Of a stretch of DNA of 64,000 bases, positions 43,431 to 52,108 are shown in pieces. Under the pieces are notes generated by a model. The model did no database searches. It worked only from the letters and a program-made list of their open reading frames with translations, and was not told the origin of the DNA. Positions within the stretch are counted from its first letter, which is position 1. Each line of letters begins with the position of its first letter. The DNA is from Kineococcus mangrovi (lineage in GTDB: Bacteria; Actinomycetota; Actinomycetes; Actinomycetales; Kineococcaceae), in the NCBI RefSeq assembly GCF_041320705.1, contig NZ_JBGGTQ010000001.1, positions 496,001 to 560,000 of the forward strand, in the 5' to 3' direction. Made by a program: the position numbers and the translations under genes.

Positions 43431-45857
43431 GTGGACGCGCACGACGGCCCGCAGCACCCCCACGAGCCCCTGGCCCCCGACGCGGCCGCGCTCTTCGACT
43501 CCCTGCTGGCCGGGGCGCCGCTGGGGATCGGCGTCTTCGACCTCGACCTGCGCCACGTGCGGGTCAACGCCGTCCTCGCCGAGATGAACGGCCGACCCGT
43601 CGAGGAACTCGTCGGCCGGACCCCCGGCGAGGTCAACGGCGAGACCGGGGCGCGCGCCGAGGAGCTGTACCGGCGCGTCATCGCCGACGGCGTGCCCGTG
43701 CGGGACGTGCGCCTGACCGGTGAGGTCAGCGCCCGCCCCGGGCGGCGGCGGCACTGGTCGCTGACGTTCCACCCGGTCCACCGCCCGGGGTCGGCGGAGG
43801 TCACGGGCCTGTGCGTCATCGTCGACGACGTCACCGCCGAGGAGGAGCTGACCCGGTCGCTGGTGGACAGCCGGCGCCGCGTCGAGCAGATCACCGAGAC
43901 GATGGCCGCCGGGTACCTCGTCATGGACACCTCCGTGGACTCCTGGCCGATCACGTACGCCAACCGGCAGGCCGAGGTCGCGCTGGGTCTGCCGCGCGAG
44001 CAGCTCGTGGGCGGGTCGTTGTGGGGCCTGTTCCCGGCCACCGTCGGCACCGCGTTCGAGGCCGGGTACCGCCGGGCGCTGGCGACGGGGTCCCCGTACG
44101 TCTTCGACGCCTACTACCCCCCGCCCCTGGACGCCTGGTACGAGGTGCGGGCGATCCCGGACGGGACGACCCTGACGCTGTACTTCTTGGACGTCAGCGA
44201 GCGGGTCGAGGCGCAGCGCGCGGCCGAGACGGCCGCCGAGCGGGCCGAGCTGCTGGCCCGGGTGAGCGAGCAGCTGAGCGCGCACCGCGACCCGGCCGCG
44301 GCGCTGGGGCTGGTCCCGGGGCTGCTGGTGCCCGCCGTGGCCGACTGGTGCGTGGTCACGGTGCTGGAGGAGTCCGACCGCGCCGACGCCGCGGTGGACG
44401 CCCTCGCCGGCGCAGCCAGCGGGGGCACCCTGGAGGACGCGGACGCGGGTGCGGTGACCCTGGTGCTGGAACACCTCCGCGACGTCGCGGCCCGGCACGC
44501 CGACCCGGTGCTCGACGAGGCCGTGCAGGCGTACTCCGGCGCCCGGCTCGACGCCTACCGCGACCACGCGCGGGCGGGGGCGCAGCACGGCGGCCGGGTC
44601 GCTCCCCCGTTCCTGGTCCGGGCCCTGGTCTCCGGCCGGGCCCAGGTGGTCGAGACCGACCCCACCGGCAGCGTGCAGCGGACGATGGCGCCCGGTGGCG
44701 CCGCGACCGCCCTGCAGCGGTTGCGCCCGCGCACGGCGGTGGCCGTGGCGGTCCGGGCCCGCGGCCGGGCCCTGGGGGTGCTGTCCCTGTGCTGGGACGC
44801 CTCGGGCCCGGCGGACCCGCCGGCCGCCCACCCCGTCGACGCGGCCACCCCCGTCGACGAGCTGGGTGCGGACCCCCGGGCGACCGCCACGGCCCGGCGC
44901 CGTCCCGGGCCGGGGGCCGACGTCCTCACGTTCGTCCAGACGCTGGCCGACCGCATCGGGGCCGCGGTCGACGAGGCCCGGCTGGTGCGGGCGCAGCTGC
45001 AGATCGCCGAGACCCTGCAACGGGCCCTGCTGACCGAGCCGCCGCAGCCGGACCACGCCCACGTCGTCGCCCGGTACCTGCCCGCCGCGGAGGCCGCGCA
45101 GGTCGGCGGCGACTGGTACGACGCGTTCCTGCAGGAGGACGGCGCCAGCGTGCTCGTCATCGGGGACGTCCTCGGGCACGACCGGCGGGCCGCCGCAGCG
45201 ATGGGCCAGGTCCGCACCCTCGTCCGCGCCGCCGCCGTCATGACCGGCCGGGGCCCGGCCGGCGTCCTCGCCGCGACGGACGCGGCCATGACCACGTTGC
45301 AGGTCGGGACGATCGCCACCTGCGTGATCGCCCGGCTGGAGCAGGACGAGGACCTGACCCGGCGCGGGCTGACCCGGGTGCGGTGGTCGGCGGCGGGTCA
45401 CCCGCCGCCGGTCCTCGTCCCGCGGGAGGGTCCCCCCCGGCTGCTGGACGAGCCCGGTCAGCGCGACCTGCTGCTCGGCGTGGCCCCGGGCACGGCGCGG
45501 CACGAGCACGTGGTGGAGGTCGAGCGCGGCAGCACCGTGCTGCTCTACACCGACGGGCTCGTCGAGCGGCGGGGTGAGTCCCTGCAGGTGGGCCTGGAGC
45601 GCCTCCTGGCGGCCGTCGCGGACGCGGTCGCCCGCGAACCGCGCGACGAGGACGGGTACCCCCAGGACGTCGACGCGACCTGCGACGAGGTGCTGCGCCG
45701 CCTGCTGCCCGACCAGCCCGGCGACGACGTCGCCCTCGTGGCGATCCGGCTGCACCGCCAGGACCGGCCGCGGCCGGCGAGCGCCGGTCCGCGCCGGGTG
45801 CCGCCGGTGGTGCCGGACGAGCCCGCCGTGCTGCCGGGCGCGGGGACCGGGGGGTGA
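43431..45857 (+). CDS. PAS-PAS-GAF SpoIIE-type protein phosphatase
   Basis: An 808-residue PP2C-like Ser/Thr phosphatase. Two PAS domains (IGVFDLDLRHVRVNAVLAEM at about 30; then ITYANRQAEVALGLP at about 180) and a GAF-like domain precede the SpoIIE domain (about 530-770). Metal-binding Asp residues appear in GGDWYDAF, VIGDVLGHD and LLYTDGLVERR, so it should be active. Such phosphatases dephosphorylate STAS anti-anti-sigma factors. GTG 43431 is used. Its TGA overlaps the next gene's start (GTGA), coupling it to a histidine kinase. Confidence 0.9.
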   Translation: MDAHDGPQHPHEPLAPDAAALFDSLLAGAPLGIGVFDLDLRHVRVNAVLAEMNGRPVEELVGRTPGEVNGETGARAEELYRRVIADGVPVRDVRLTGEVSARPGRRRHWSLTFHPVHRPGSAEVTGLCVIVDDVTAEEELTRSLVDSRRRVEQITETMAAGYLVMDTSVDSWPITYANRQAEVALGLPREQLVGGSLWGLFPATVGTAFEAGYRRALATGSPYVFDAYYPPPLDAWYEVRAIPDGTTLTLYFLDVSERVEAQRAAETAAERAELLARVSEQLSAHRDPAAALGLVPGLLVPAVADWCVVTVLEESDRADAAVDALAGAASGGTLEDADAGAVTLVLEHLRDVAARHADPVLDEAVQAYSGARLDAYRDHARAGAQHGGRVAPPFLVRALVSGRAQVVETDPTGSVQRTMAPGGAATALQRLRPRTAVAVAVRARGRALGVLSLCWDASGPADPPAAHPVDAATPVDELGADPRATATARRRPGPGADVLTFVQTLADRIGAAVDEARLVRAQLQIAETLQRALLTEPPQPDHAHVVARYLPAAEAAQVGGDWYDAFLQEDGASVLVIGDVLGHDRRAAAAMGQVRTLVRAAAVMTGRGPAGVLAATDAAMTTLQVGTIATCVIARLEQDEDLTRRGLTRVRWSAAGHPPPVLVPREGPPRLLDEPGQRDLLLGVAPGTARHEHVVEVERGSTVLLYTDGLVERRGESLQVGLERLLAAVADAVAREPRDEDGYPQDVDATCDEVLRRLLPDQPGDDVALVAIRLHRQDRPRPASAGPRRVPPVVPDEPAVLPGAGTGG

Positions 45858-46909
45858 GCAGGCGCGTCGTCCTCGAGGCGGGGCTGGTGCTGCTGGCCGT
45901 CGTCGACGCCCTCATCGGTCTGCCGTACGCCTCGACGGGTGCCCTGGTCTCCGCGCTGGTGGCCGCCGCCGTCCTGCCCCTGCGCCGCCGCTTCCCGTGG
46001 CCGACGGCGCTCGTGGTCGCGGTCGGCCTGTTCTACGGGTACGCCCTCGTGGCGGCGATGGTCGCGGTCTTCACGCTCGCCGTGGCCACGCGGGCCAGGC
46101 GGCGCGTGGGGGTGGTCGCCGCGGTCGTCGTCCTCGTCGGGAACCTCGTGGCCCTGGGGCTGCCCTCGGGGGTCGACGCGTGGGTCAGCGCCGTCCTGTA
46201 CGGCCTGCTGTTCGCGGTCGCCCCGTGGGCGCTGGGGGAACTGGTGGTCACCCGCCGGGAGCTGTCGCGCCGGCTCGCCGAGATCGACGAGCGCGCCGCC
46301 CGCGAGGCGCTGGAACGCGAACGGGCCGTGCTGGCCCGGGAGATGCACGACGTCGTCTCCCACCAGGTGAGCCTCATCGCCGTGCAGGCCGGGGCGTTGC
46401 AGGTGACGTCGTCGGACGAGGCGACGCGGTCGGCGGCGCGGACCATCCGCCGGCTGAGCGTGACGACGCTGGAGGAGTTGCGGGCGATGGTGCAGGTGCT
46501 GCGCGCGGCCGGCGGTTCCGCGCGCGACGACGCCCCGCAGCCGGGGGTCCAGGACCTCCCGGCGCTGACCGAGGGGTGCGGTCTGGACGTGCGCAGCACG
46601 GTCGGCGTCCCCGTGGACCTGCCGGCGCCGGTGCAGCGGGCGGTGTTCCGCGTCGTGCAGGAGGGCCTGACCAACGTCCGCAAGCACGCTCCGGGGGCGG
46701 CGGTGTCCGTCGCGGTGACCCACGACGGTGCCCGGACGCGCGTGGAGGTCCGCAACGGCCCGGCGACCGGTCCCGTGCACGCGCTGCCCAGCGCGCGGCA
46801 CGGGCTGCTCGGCCTGCGCGAGCGGGCCGCGCTCCTCGACGGGCAGGTGGACGCCGACCCGACGCAGGACGGCGGCTTCCGCCTCGTGGTGACGATCCCG
46901 GACCCCTGA
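45854..46909 (+). CDS. NarL-type sensor histidine kinase without a response regulator
   Basis: A 351-residue kinase with about four or five N-terminal transmembrane helices (residues 5-130). The HisKA_3 site is in LAREMHDVVSHQVSLIAV, and the HATPase has FRVVQEGLTNVRKHAPGA and HGLLGLRERAALL. The usual partner is a LuxR-type response regulator in the next gene, but here the next gene is convergent YcaO. It overlaps the PAS-SpoIIE phosphatase by 4 nt. A response regulator elsewhere in the genome is expected. Confidence 0.9.
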   Translation: MSRRVVLEAGLVLLAVVDALIGLPYASTGALVSALVAAAVLPLRRRFPWPTALVVAVGLFYGYALVAAMVAVFTLAVATRARRRVGVVAAVVVLVGNLVALGLPSGVDAWVSAVLYGLLFAVAPWALGELVVTRRELSRRLAEIDERAAREALERERAVLAREMHDVVSHQVSLIAVQAGALQVTSSDEATRSAARTIRRLSVTTLEELRAMVQVLRAAGGSARDDAPQPGVQDLPALTEGCGLDVRSTVGVPVDLPAPVQRAVFRVVQEGLTNVRKHAPGAAVSVAVTHDGARTRVEVRNGPATGPVHALPSARHGLLGLRERAALLDGQVDADPTQDGGFRLVVTIPDP

Positions 46910-46939
46910 GCCCCGGGCACCACGTCGCGGGGCGCCGGA

Positions 46940-46957
46940 GCACCGCTGGAGCGGTGC
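46940..46957. terminator. Hairpin between convergent genes
   Basis: Inverted repeat GCACCGC (46940-46946), loop TGGA, GCGGTGC (46951-46957) in the 74-bp gap between the kinase and the convergent YcaO gene. The stem is perfect, but there is no U-run on either strand. Position and symmetry suit a bidirectional terminator. Confidence 0.5.
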
Positions 46958-46983
46958 GTCACGTCCCACCCCCGTTCCTCGTG

Positions 46984-48456
46984 CTACCGCCCCAGCCGCT
47001 GCGGGGCGTGCCGGACGGGTTCGCGGTAGAGCGGGTACAGCTCCCCCACCGTGGCGTCGGCGGCCTCGGTGTCGAACCACGCCGGGCCGCCGACCCGTTC
47101 GCGCGCCGCGGCGGTCAGCAGGACGGGTCGGCGCGGTCCCGCCGGCTCCCCGAGGCCGACGAGGGGTGAGCCGCGCTCCAGCAGCCGCCGCAGCACGCGC
47201 TCGCCGATGCGGTGGTAGGACAGCGTCTCGACCTCCAACCCCGGCACGGCCACCTTGGCGACGTGCACCGGGCCCCGGGAGGTCTGCACGGCGACGGCGT
47301 GGACGAGGACGTCGAACGCCGCGAGCCGCGCCAGCAGCTCGGTGAGCTCCTCGCCCGGTTCCCGCTCCGGCGCGGTGGGCAGCCCGTGCAGCCCGACGTG
47401 CGACGCGACGCGCAGCATCGGCTCCACCAGCCGGGCCAGCTCGGTCCCGGAGCGGTGCGTCCAGTCCGCCGTCGCCGCCAGCGCGCGGGGTTCGGACTCC
47501 GGCAGCGGGGCGCGCTCCTCGGCGGCCCAGTACGGCCCCAGCCGGGTCCGCACCGGGTCCAGGGGGCCGAACGCGAACGCGCGCCGGGCCCGGGAACTGG
47601 CCAGTTCCAGCAGCGCCTTGCGGGCCGCGCTCGCCGCGTCCAGGGCGGCGGCCTCCCCCACGGCGGTGACGGCCATCGGCGTCCGCTCGGGTGCGGTGTC
47701 GCGGGCGACCGCGTGCACGACGACGGCGAACTCGGTGCTGTCGAGCTTGACCTGCGGTTCCAGGCCCGCGGCCACGAGCGCGGCCCACACGTCGGCGGTC
47801 GCCGGGTGCTCGGCCACCCCGTCCACGAGGACGCCCTGTTCCAGGGCGCGGAAGGAGACGGTGTCGCCGTCGCGCTGCAACAGTTCACCGATGCCGTGGG
47901 CCACGGCGCGCTCCAGGGTGTCCCCGGCCCCCATGCCGTTGGTGATGGGGGTCGTGAGGAAACCCCCGCCCGGGGGCCCGCCGCGGACCCCGCCCGCGTG
48001 CGGGGCGACGAACTCGGCGGGCACGAGCACCTCCTCCCCCGTGCGCCAGCGCCGCATCGGCAGCCAGCGCAGGGGCAGGTCCGGGGAGTACCGGCTGCCC
48101 GCGGGCAGGACGAGTTCGACGGGGTCGACGACGCCGCCGGGACCGCGGGCGGCGAGCAGGTCGGCGAACGTGGCCTCGACGGGGGCGAGGGTGCGCAGGT
48201 GCCGGTCCAGCAGCACCTGCTCGGCCAGTTCGCCGTGGGCGCCGCGACGGGCGGCGGCGGGGTCGGCGCCGTAGCCGACGCCGTGCCCCGACGTCGCCGC
48301 GCCGGGGTGGGGGCGCCACACGGTGCCGGTGACGGGCAGGCCGGTGCGGTCGAACCCCGTGAGGTCGAACTCGAGGAGCTCGGCGCCCGCCCCCACCCCC
48401 AGGGCCTCGGCGTAGCGGTCCGCCGTCGCGTGCGCGCCCGCTGCCGTCCCGCTCAC
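46984..48456 (-). CDS. YcaO-like protein coupled to an ABC importer
   Basis: A 490-residue YcaO-superfamily protein. YcaO enzymes use ATP to activate amide backbones. The signature helix reads TNGMGAGDTLERAVAHGIGE followed by LLQRDGD, so the typical E-x-x-E-R is E-x-x-Q-R. A second motif, ARKALLELASSRARR, resembles the A-L-x-E-x-x-x-R helix. The Pro-rich C-terminus of azoline-forming YcaOs is absent; the end is HAPQRLGR. No precursor peptide, TfuA, dehydrogenase or E1-like gene is nearby. GTG 48454-48456 overlaps the permease stop by 4 nt. Confidence 0.85.
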   Translation of the reverse strand: MSGTAAGAHATADRYAEALGVGAGAELLEFDLTGFDRTGLPVTGTVWRPHPGAATSGHGVGYGADPAAARRGAHGELAEQVLLDRHLRTLAPVEATFADLLAARGPGGVVDPVELVLPAGSRYSPDLPLRWLPMRRWRTGEEVLVPAEFVAPHAGGVRGGPPGGGFLTTPITNGMGAGDTLERAVAHGIGELLQRDGDTVSFRALEQGVLVDGVAEHPATADVWAALVAAGLEPQVKLDSTEFAVVVHAVARDTAPERTPMAVTAVGEAAALDAASAARKALLELASSRARRAFAFGPLDPVRTRLGPYWAAEERAPLPESEPRALAATADWTHRSGTELARLVEPMLRVASHVGLHGLPTAPEREPGEELTELLARLAAFDVLVHAVAVQTSRGPVHVAKVAVPGLEVETLSYHRIGERVLRRLLERGSPLVGLGEPAGPRRPVLLTAAARERVGGPAWFDTEAADATVGELYPLYREPVRHAPQRLGR

Positions 48457-49331
48457 CTCAGCCCGCTGCGGGCGATGCCGGCGACGAACTGCCGCTGGGC
48501 GATGCCGAACAGGACGAGGACGGGCAGCACCGAGACCAGCGCTCCCGCCATGAGCGCCGGGTAGTCCGTCGTGTACTGGGTCTGCAGGAACGACAACCCG
48601 ACGGGCAGGGTGTAGAGGCCGGGGTCGCGCAGCGCGACCAGCGGCCAGGCGAACTCGTTCCACCGGTACATGAACGTCATGACCACGAGCACGGCGACCA
48701 GCGGGCGCGACAACGGCAGCACGATCGACCACAGGGTCCGCAGCTGCCCGGCCCCGTCGAGCTGGGCGGCCTCCAGGAGCTCGTCGGGCAGCGACAGGAA
48801 GTACTGCCGCGCCAGGAACACCCCGAACGCCTCCGCCGACCGCGGGACGATCACCGCCCAGTAGGAGTTGATCCACCCGAGGGAGTTCACCAGGTCGAAC
48901 TGCGGGATGAGCAGCACCTGCACGGGGATCATCAGCGTGGCGATGATGAGGAAGAACACCACCGCCCGGCCCGGGAACCGGTGCTTGGCCAGGACGTACC
49001 CGGCGGTGACGTCGACGGCCACCGTGATGACCACGGCGACGACCGCGATGGCCAGGGAGTTCTGCGCCCACTGCAGCACGGGGAACTGCGTCAGCGCGCG
49101 GGAGAAACCCCCCGGGTCCAGCGTCGTGGGGAACAGGCCGATCCGGCCCGAGGCGAGGTCGTCGCGCGGGGACACGGCGGTGACGAGCATCCAGTACAGC
49201 GGGAACAGCCACAGGAGGCTGAGCACGACGAGGACGAGGACCTTGCCGCGCCGGGCACCCCGCCGCTGCCGCGGTCCGCGGCTCACCTCGACGTCGGGAC
49301 GCGAGCGCGGCGCGGTCCGCACGCCGGTCAC
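48453..49331 (-). CDS. Sugar-type ABC transporter permease, MalG type
   Basis: Channel subunit of 292 residues with six transmembrane helices after a 30-residue basic N-terminus. The EAA loop is LLEAAQLDGAGQLRTLW and the C-terminus VAGIARSGLR matches MalG-type permeases. GTG 49329-49331 overlaps the stop of the MalF-type permease, and its own stop overlaps the YcaO start. The substrate is unknown; the family usually carries carbohydrates. Confidence 0.92.
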   Translation of the reverse strand: MTGVRTAPRSRPDVEVSRGPRQRRGARRGKVLVLVVLSLLWLFPLYWMLVTAVSPRDDLASGRIGLFPTTLDPGGFSRALTQFPVLQWAQNSLAIAVVAVVITVAVDVTAGYVLAKHRFPGRAVVFFLIIATLMIPVQVLLIPQFDLVNSLGWINSYWAVIVPRSAEAFGVFLARQYFLSLPDELLEAAQLDGAGQLRTLWSIVLPLSRPLVAVLVVMTFMYRWNEFAWPLVALRDPGLYTLPVGLSFLQTQYTTDYPALMAGALVSVLPVLVLFGIAQRQFVAGIARSGLR

Positions 49332-50242
49332 TGCTCGTCCTCGCTGGAGCGCTGGGCCCGCCACCACAGGACGGTGGCGGCGAGCACCACGACGAACACG
49401 ACGACACCGATCGCCGATCCGTAGCCTTCGCGGCGGGCGGCGAAACCCTGGCCGTAGGCGTAGGTGACGAGCAGTTCGGTCGACCCGGCGGGCCCGCCCT
49501 TGGTCATGACCCACACGATGTCGAACACCTGGAACGTCTCGATGACCAGCATCACGGTGAGGAAGAACGTCGTGGGCCGCACGAGCGGCCACACGACGTC
49601 CTTGAGCCGCTGCCACGACGACGCCCCGTCCAGCTCGGCGGCCTCCAGGACGTCCCGGTCGATGCCCTGCAGGGCGCTGAGGTAGAGGATCACGGCCAGG
49701 CCGGTGCGGGCCCACAGCAGCACCAGGACGACGGAGACGGCGGCCGCCGTCCCGTCGGACTGCCAGTCCGGTTGCGGCAGACCGACTCCCGCCAGGACGC
49801 GGTCGACGATGCCGACGTTCTGGTCGAAGACCCAGCGGCCCGCCATCGCGACGACGACGCCGGAGATGACGTACGGGGCCAGGAACACGGCCCGGAACAA
49901 CCCCCCGCCGGGGACGCGGTCGCGCAGCAGGAGCGCGAGACCGAGACCGAGACCGAGACTGACCGGCACGGACACCACGGCCAGCAGCGCCGTGTTGCCG
50001 GCTGCCTGCCAGAACGTGGGGTCCGACAGCATGGCCCGGTAGTTGGCCAGCCCGACGAACTGCGCCTGCCCGATGCCGGTCGAGTTCGTCAGCGAGATCC
50101 GCACCGCCCCCACGAGCGGGTACAGCACGAAGACCCCGAACAGCAGCAGGGCCGGGGCGAGCATGAGGTACGACGTCGCCCAGCGGCGCACCGCGGGCCG
50201 GTGGGACGTCGTGGTCCCGGGGTGCGCAGCGGCGGTGCTCAC
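49328..50242 (-). CDS. Sugar-type ABC transporter permease, MalF type
   Basis: Channel subunit of 304 residues with six transmembrane helices. LNSTGIGQ-like N-terminal loop sequence (SLTNSTGIGQAQFVGLANY) and the EAA loop LEAAELDGASSWQRLKDV are as expected, with TKGGPAGSTE following. GTG 50240-50242 overlaps the stop of the binding-protein gene by 4 nt. It pairs with the 48453-49331 product. Confidence 0.92.
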   Translation of the reverse strand: MSTAAAHPGTTTSHRPAVRRWATSYLMLAPALLLFGVFVLYPLVGAVRISLTNSTGIGQAQFVGLANYRAMLSDPTFWQAAGNTALLAVVSVPVSLGLGLGLALLLRDRVPGGGLFRAVFLAPYVISGVVVAMAGRWVFDQNVGIVDRVLAGVGLPQPDWQSDGTAAAVSVVLVLLWARTGLAVILYLSALQGIDRDVLEAAELDGASSWQRLKDVVWPLVRPTTFFLTVMLVIETFQVFDIVWVMTKGGPAGSTELLVTYAYGQGFAARREGYGSAIGVVVFVVVLAATVLWWRAQRSSEDEQ

Positions 50243-51552
50243 GACGTCTGCAGCACCGACGCGACGCCGTCGGTGATCCGCTCCAGCGCCGCGGCGTCGT
50301 CCTCGGAGCCGAGGAACACCTCGTCCAGCCGGTCGCGCAGCTGGGCGTTGATCGCGCTGAAGCTCGGCACGACGACCTGCTGCACGAGCGGTTCGCGGAT
50401 GGCCTTGGCCTGCTCGACGTACAGGGCCATGAGGTCGGGCCGCACGGGGTACTGCAACGTGGTGGCGTCGATGTCGCTGCGGGTGGGCAGCACGGACGCC
50501 TCGGTGCAGAACGCGGACATCTGCTCGGCCTGGGCGCAGTAGGTGAGGAAGGCCAGGGCCTTGTCCTTGTTCGCGCTCGCCTCGACGGCGACGAGGGCGT
50601 TGCCGCCGAGGTCGGCCGACGCGTTGACGTCGCGCGGCAGGAAGGTCGCGGAGTACTCGAACCCGCCGCCTTCGATCTCGCTGAGCAGGAAGTCCCCCGC
50701 GAACGCCGTGGCGACGGTCTGGTTGAGGAACAGGTCGCTGGCCGCCTGCCCGCGGGCGGAGGCGTTCTGCGGGGTGAGCTGGTTGCGGAACAGGTCGCGG
50801 GTGAAGGTGACCGCCTTCAGCGCCCCCGCGTCCCCGGTGGCCACGGACTGCAGGTCCTCGGTGAGCAACCGCCCGCCGGCCTGGTCCACGAAGTTCAGCC
50901 AGCGGTAGGCGCCGGCGTTCTGCCAGTTCGCCGCGAAGGCGTACGTGTCGGCCCGGGAGGGCTGGATGCGTCCGAGGGCGTCGGCGAACTGCTCCCACGT
51001 CCAGGCGTCCTGCAGCGTGGTGGGCAGCGTCCCGAGGCCGGCGGAGGCGACCGCCGCGGTGTTCAGCAGCACCATCGACGTGTCGGTGTGGTGCGGGATC
51101 CCGAACGTGCCGTCGTCGTCGGTGACGGCCGCCCAGAAGGCGGGCAGGAAGGACGGCTCCAGCGTGCTCGCGTCGGTGAGGTCGGCCAGCACCTGTTGGC
51201 GCCGGTAGGCGGCGACGTCGGTGTAGCTGACGCGGAACAGGTCCGGCGGGGAGTCGGTGCGCAGCCCGGTGTCGACGGCCGTGAGGACCTCCGAGTACGG
51301 CACGACCTGCAGGTTCACCGTCGTGCCGGTCTGGGCCGCGAAACCGTCCGCGAGCTTCCTGAACGCGCTCGCCTCGGCGTCCGAGGCCCAGGTGATCATC
51401 GTGAGCGCGTCACCGCCGGAGGATTCCCCGGACCCGCCGGAGCCGGGGGTGGAGAAGCCGCTGCAGGCGGACAGGGCACCGGTCGCGGCGGCGGCGCCGG
51501 CGGCGCCGAGGACCCGCCGGCGGCTGGGGGTGTTCTGGGCAGGGGTGACCAT
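50239..51552 (-). CDS. ABC transporter substrate-binding lipoprotein
   Basis: A 437-residue extracellular binding protein. The leader has PSRRRVLGAAGA, a twin-arginine motif, and the lipobox ALSAC, then a Gly/Ser linker. The mature domain starts LTMITWASDAEASAFRKLAD and has the family-1 carbohydrate-binding fold pattern. It is the first gene of the operon with two permeases and YcaO. The ligand cannot be predicted; the YcaO partner raises the possibility of a modified peptide or unusual glycan. Confidence 0.9.
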   Translation of the reverse strand: MVTPAQNTPSRRRVLGAAGAAAATGALSACSGFSTPGSGGSGESSGGDALTMITWASDAEASAFRKLADGFAAQTGTTVNLQVVPYSEVLTAVDTGLRTDSPPDLFRVSYTDVAAYRRQQVLADLTDASTLEPSFLPAFWAAVTDDDGTFGIPHHTDTSMVLLNTAAVASAGLGTLPTTLQDAWTWEQFADALGRIQPSRADTYAFAANWQNAGAYRWLNFVDQAGGRLLTEDLQSVATGDAGALKAVTFTRDLFRNQLTPQNASARGQAASDLFLNQTVATAFAGDFLLSEIEGGGFEYSATFLPRDVNASADLGGNALVAVEASANKDKALAFLTYCAQAEQMSAFCTEASVLPTRSDIDATTLQYPVRPDLMALYVEQAKAIREPLVQQVVVPSFSAINAQLRDRLDEVFLGSEDDAAALERITDGVASVLQTS

Positions 51553-51608
51553 GGGAACTCCGAATGTCCACGCAGGCGGCTGTCTGCACCTGCTGGTTCT
51601 CGCGCGGG

Positions 51609-51633
51609 ACGGGCACCTCTGGGAAAGGTGTGC
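51609..51633. promoter_or_regulatory. Hairpin upstream of ABC-YcaO operon
   Basis: GGGCAC (51609-51614) and GTGCCC (51628-51633) form a stem whose inner part (CCT and AGG) can pair further. It lies in the 105-bp gap between the HATPase stop (51658) and the binding-protein ATG. It may terminate the photoreceptor operon or act as an operator for the importer operon. Confidence 0.4.
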
Positions 51634-51657
51634 CCAACGTAGCCACGTCGGTCCGGG

Positions 51658-52056
51658 TCAGCCCGTCGGAGTTCTCCCCACGAGGCGGGACCACACGGTC
51701 TTGCCGTCGGCGGCGGGGTCGACCCCCCACTGCGCGCTCAGCACGTCGACGAGGGCGATGCCGCGGCCGCCGAGGGCCCCGGGGTCGACGTGCCGCAGCT
51801 GGGGGGCGTGCGGGTCGGCGTCGTGGACCCGGACCACGACCCCGGCCTCCCCCTCGCACTCCAGGCGCAGGGCCGCCGGCGGTGCGCCGTGCCGGACGGC
51901 GTTGGTGACCAGCTCGGTCACCACCAGGTCGCCCTGGGGTCGCAGCGCGGAGGCGTGGGGACGGCACCAGTGCTCGTCGAGGAACCGCCGGGCGAGACGG
52001 CCCGCCGTCTCGTCCATGACGAGGACGATCTCGGCGGGTGGGGTGAGCTGGCACAT
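51658..52056 (-). CDS. Anti-sigma-type HATPase (RsbW/SpoIIAB-like)
   Basis: A 132-residue serine-kinase-type ATPase. The start at ATG 52054-52056 (MCQLTPPAEI) matches the degenerate paralogue. The canonical site is intact: Glu48 and Asn52 in VTELVTNAVRHG, and the lid GALGGRGIALVD. It should bind a sigma factor and phosphorylate a STAS protein. It lies 52 bp downstream of the LOV phosphatase and is the last gene of a three-gene operon with two photoreceptor phosphatases. No STAS gene is adjacent; the nearest is at 30705. Confidence 0.92.
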   Translation of the reverse strand: MCQLTPPAEIVLVMDETAGRLARRFLDEHWCRPHASALRPQGDLVVTELVTNAVRHGAPPAALRLECEGEAGVVVRVHDADPHAPQLRHVDPGALGGRGIALVDVLSAQWGVDPAADGKTVWSRLVGRTPTG

Positions 52057-52108
52057 CACCTGAACCTTCCCCCGGAAACCCGCGCCCGGCGACCGGAGGG
52101 CCGGGACC

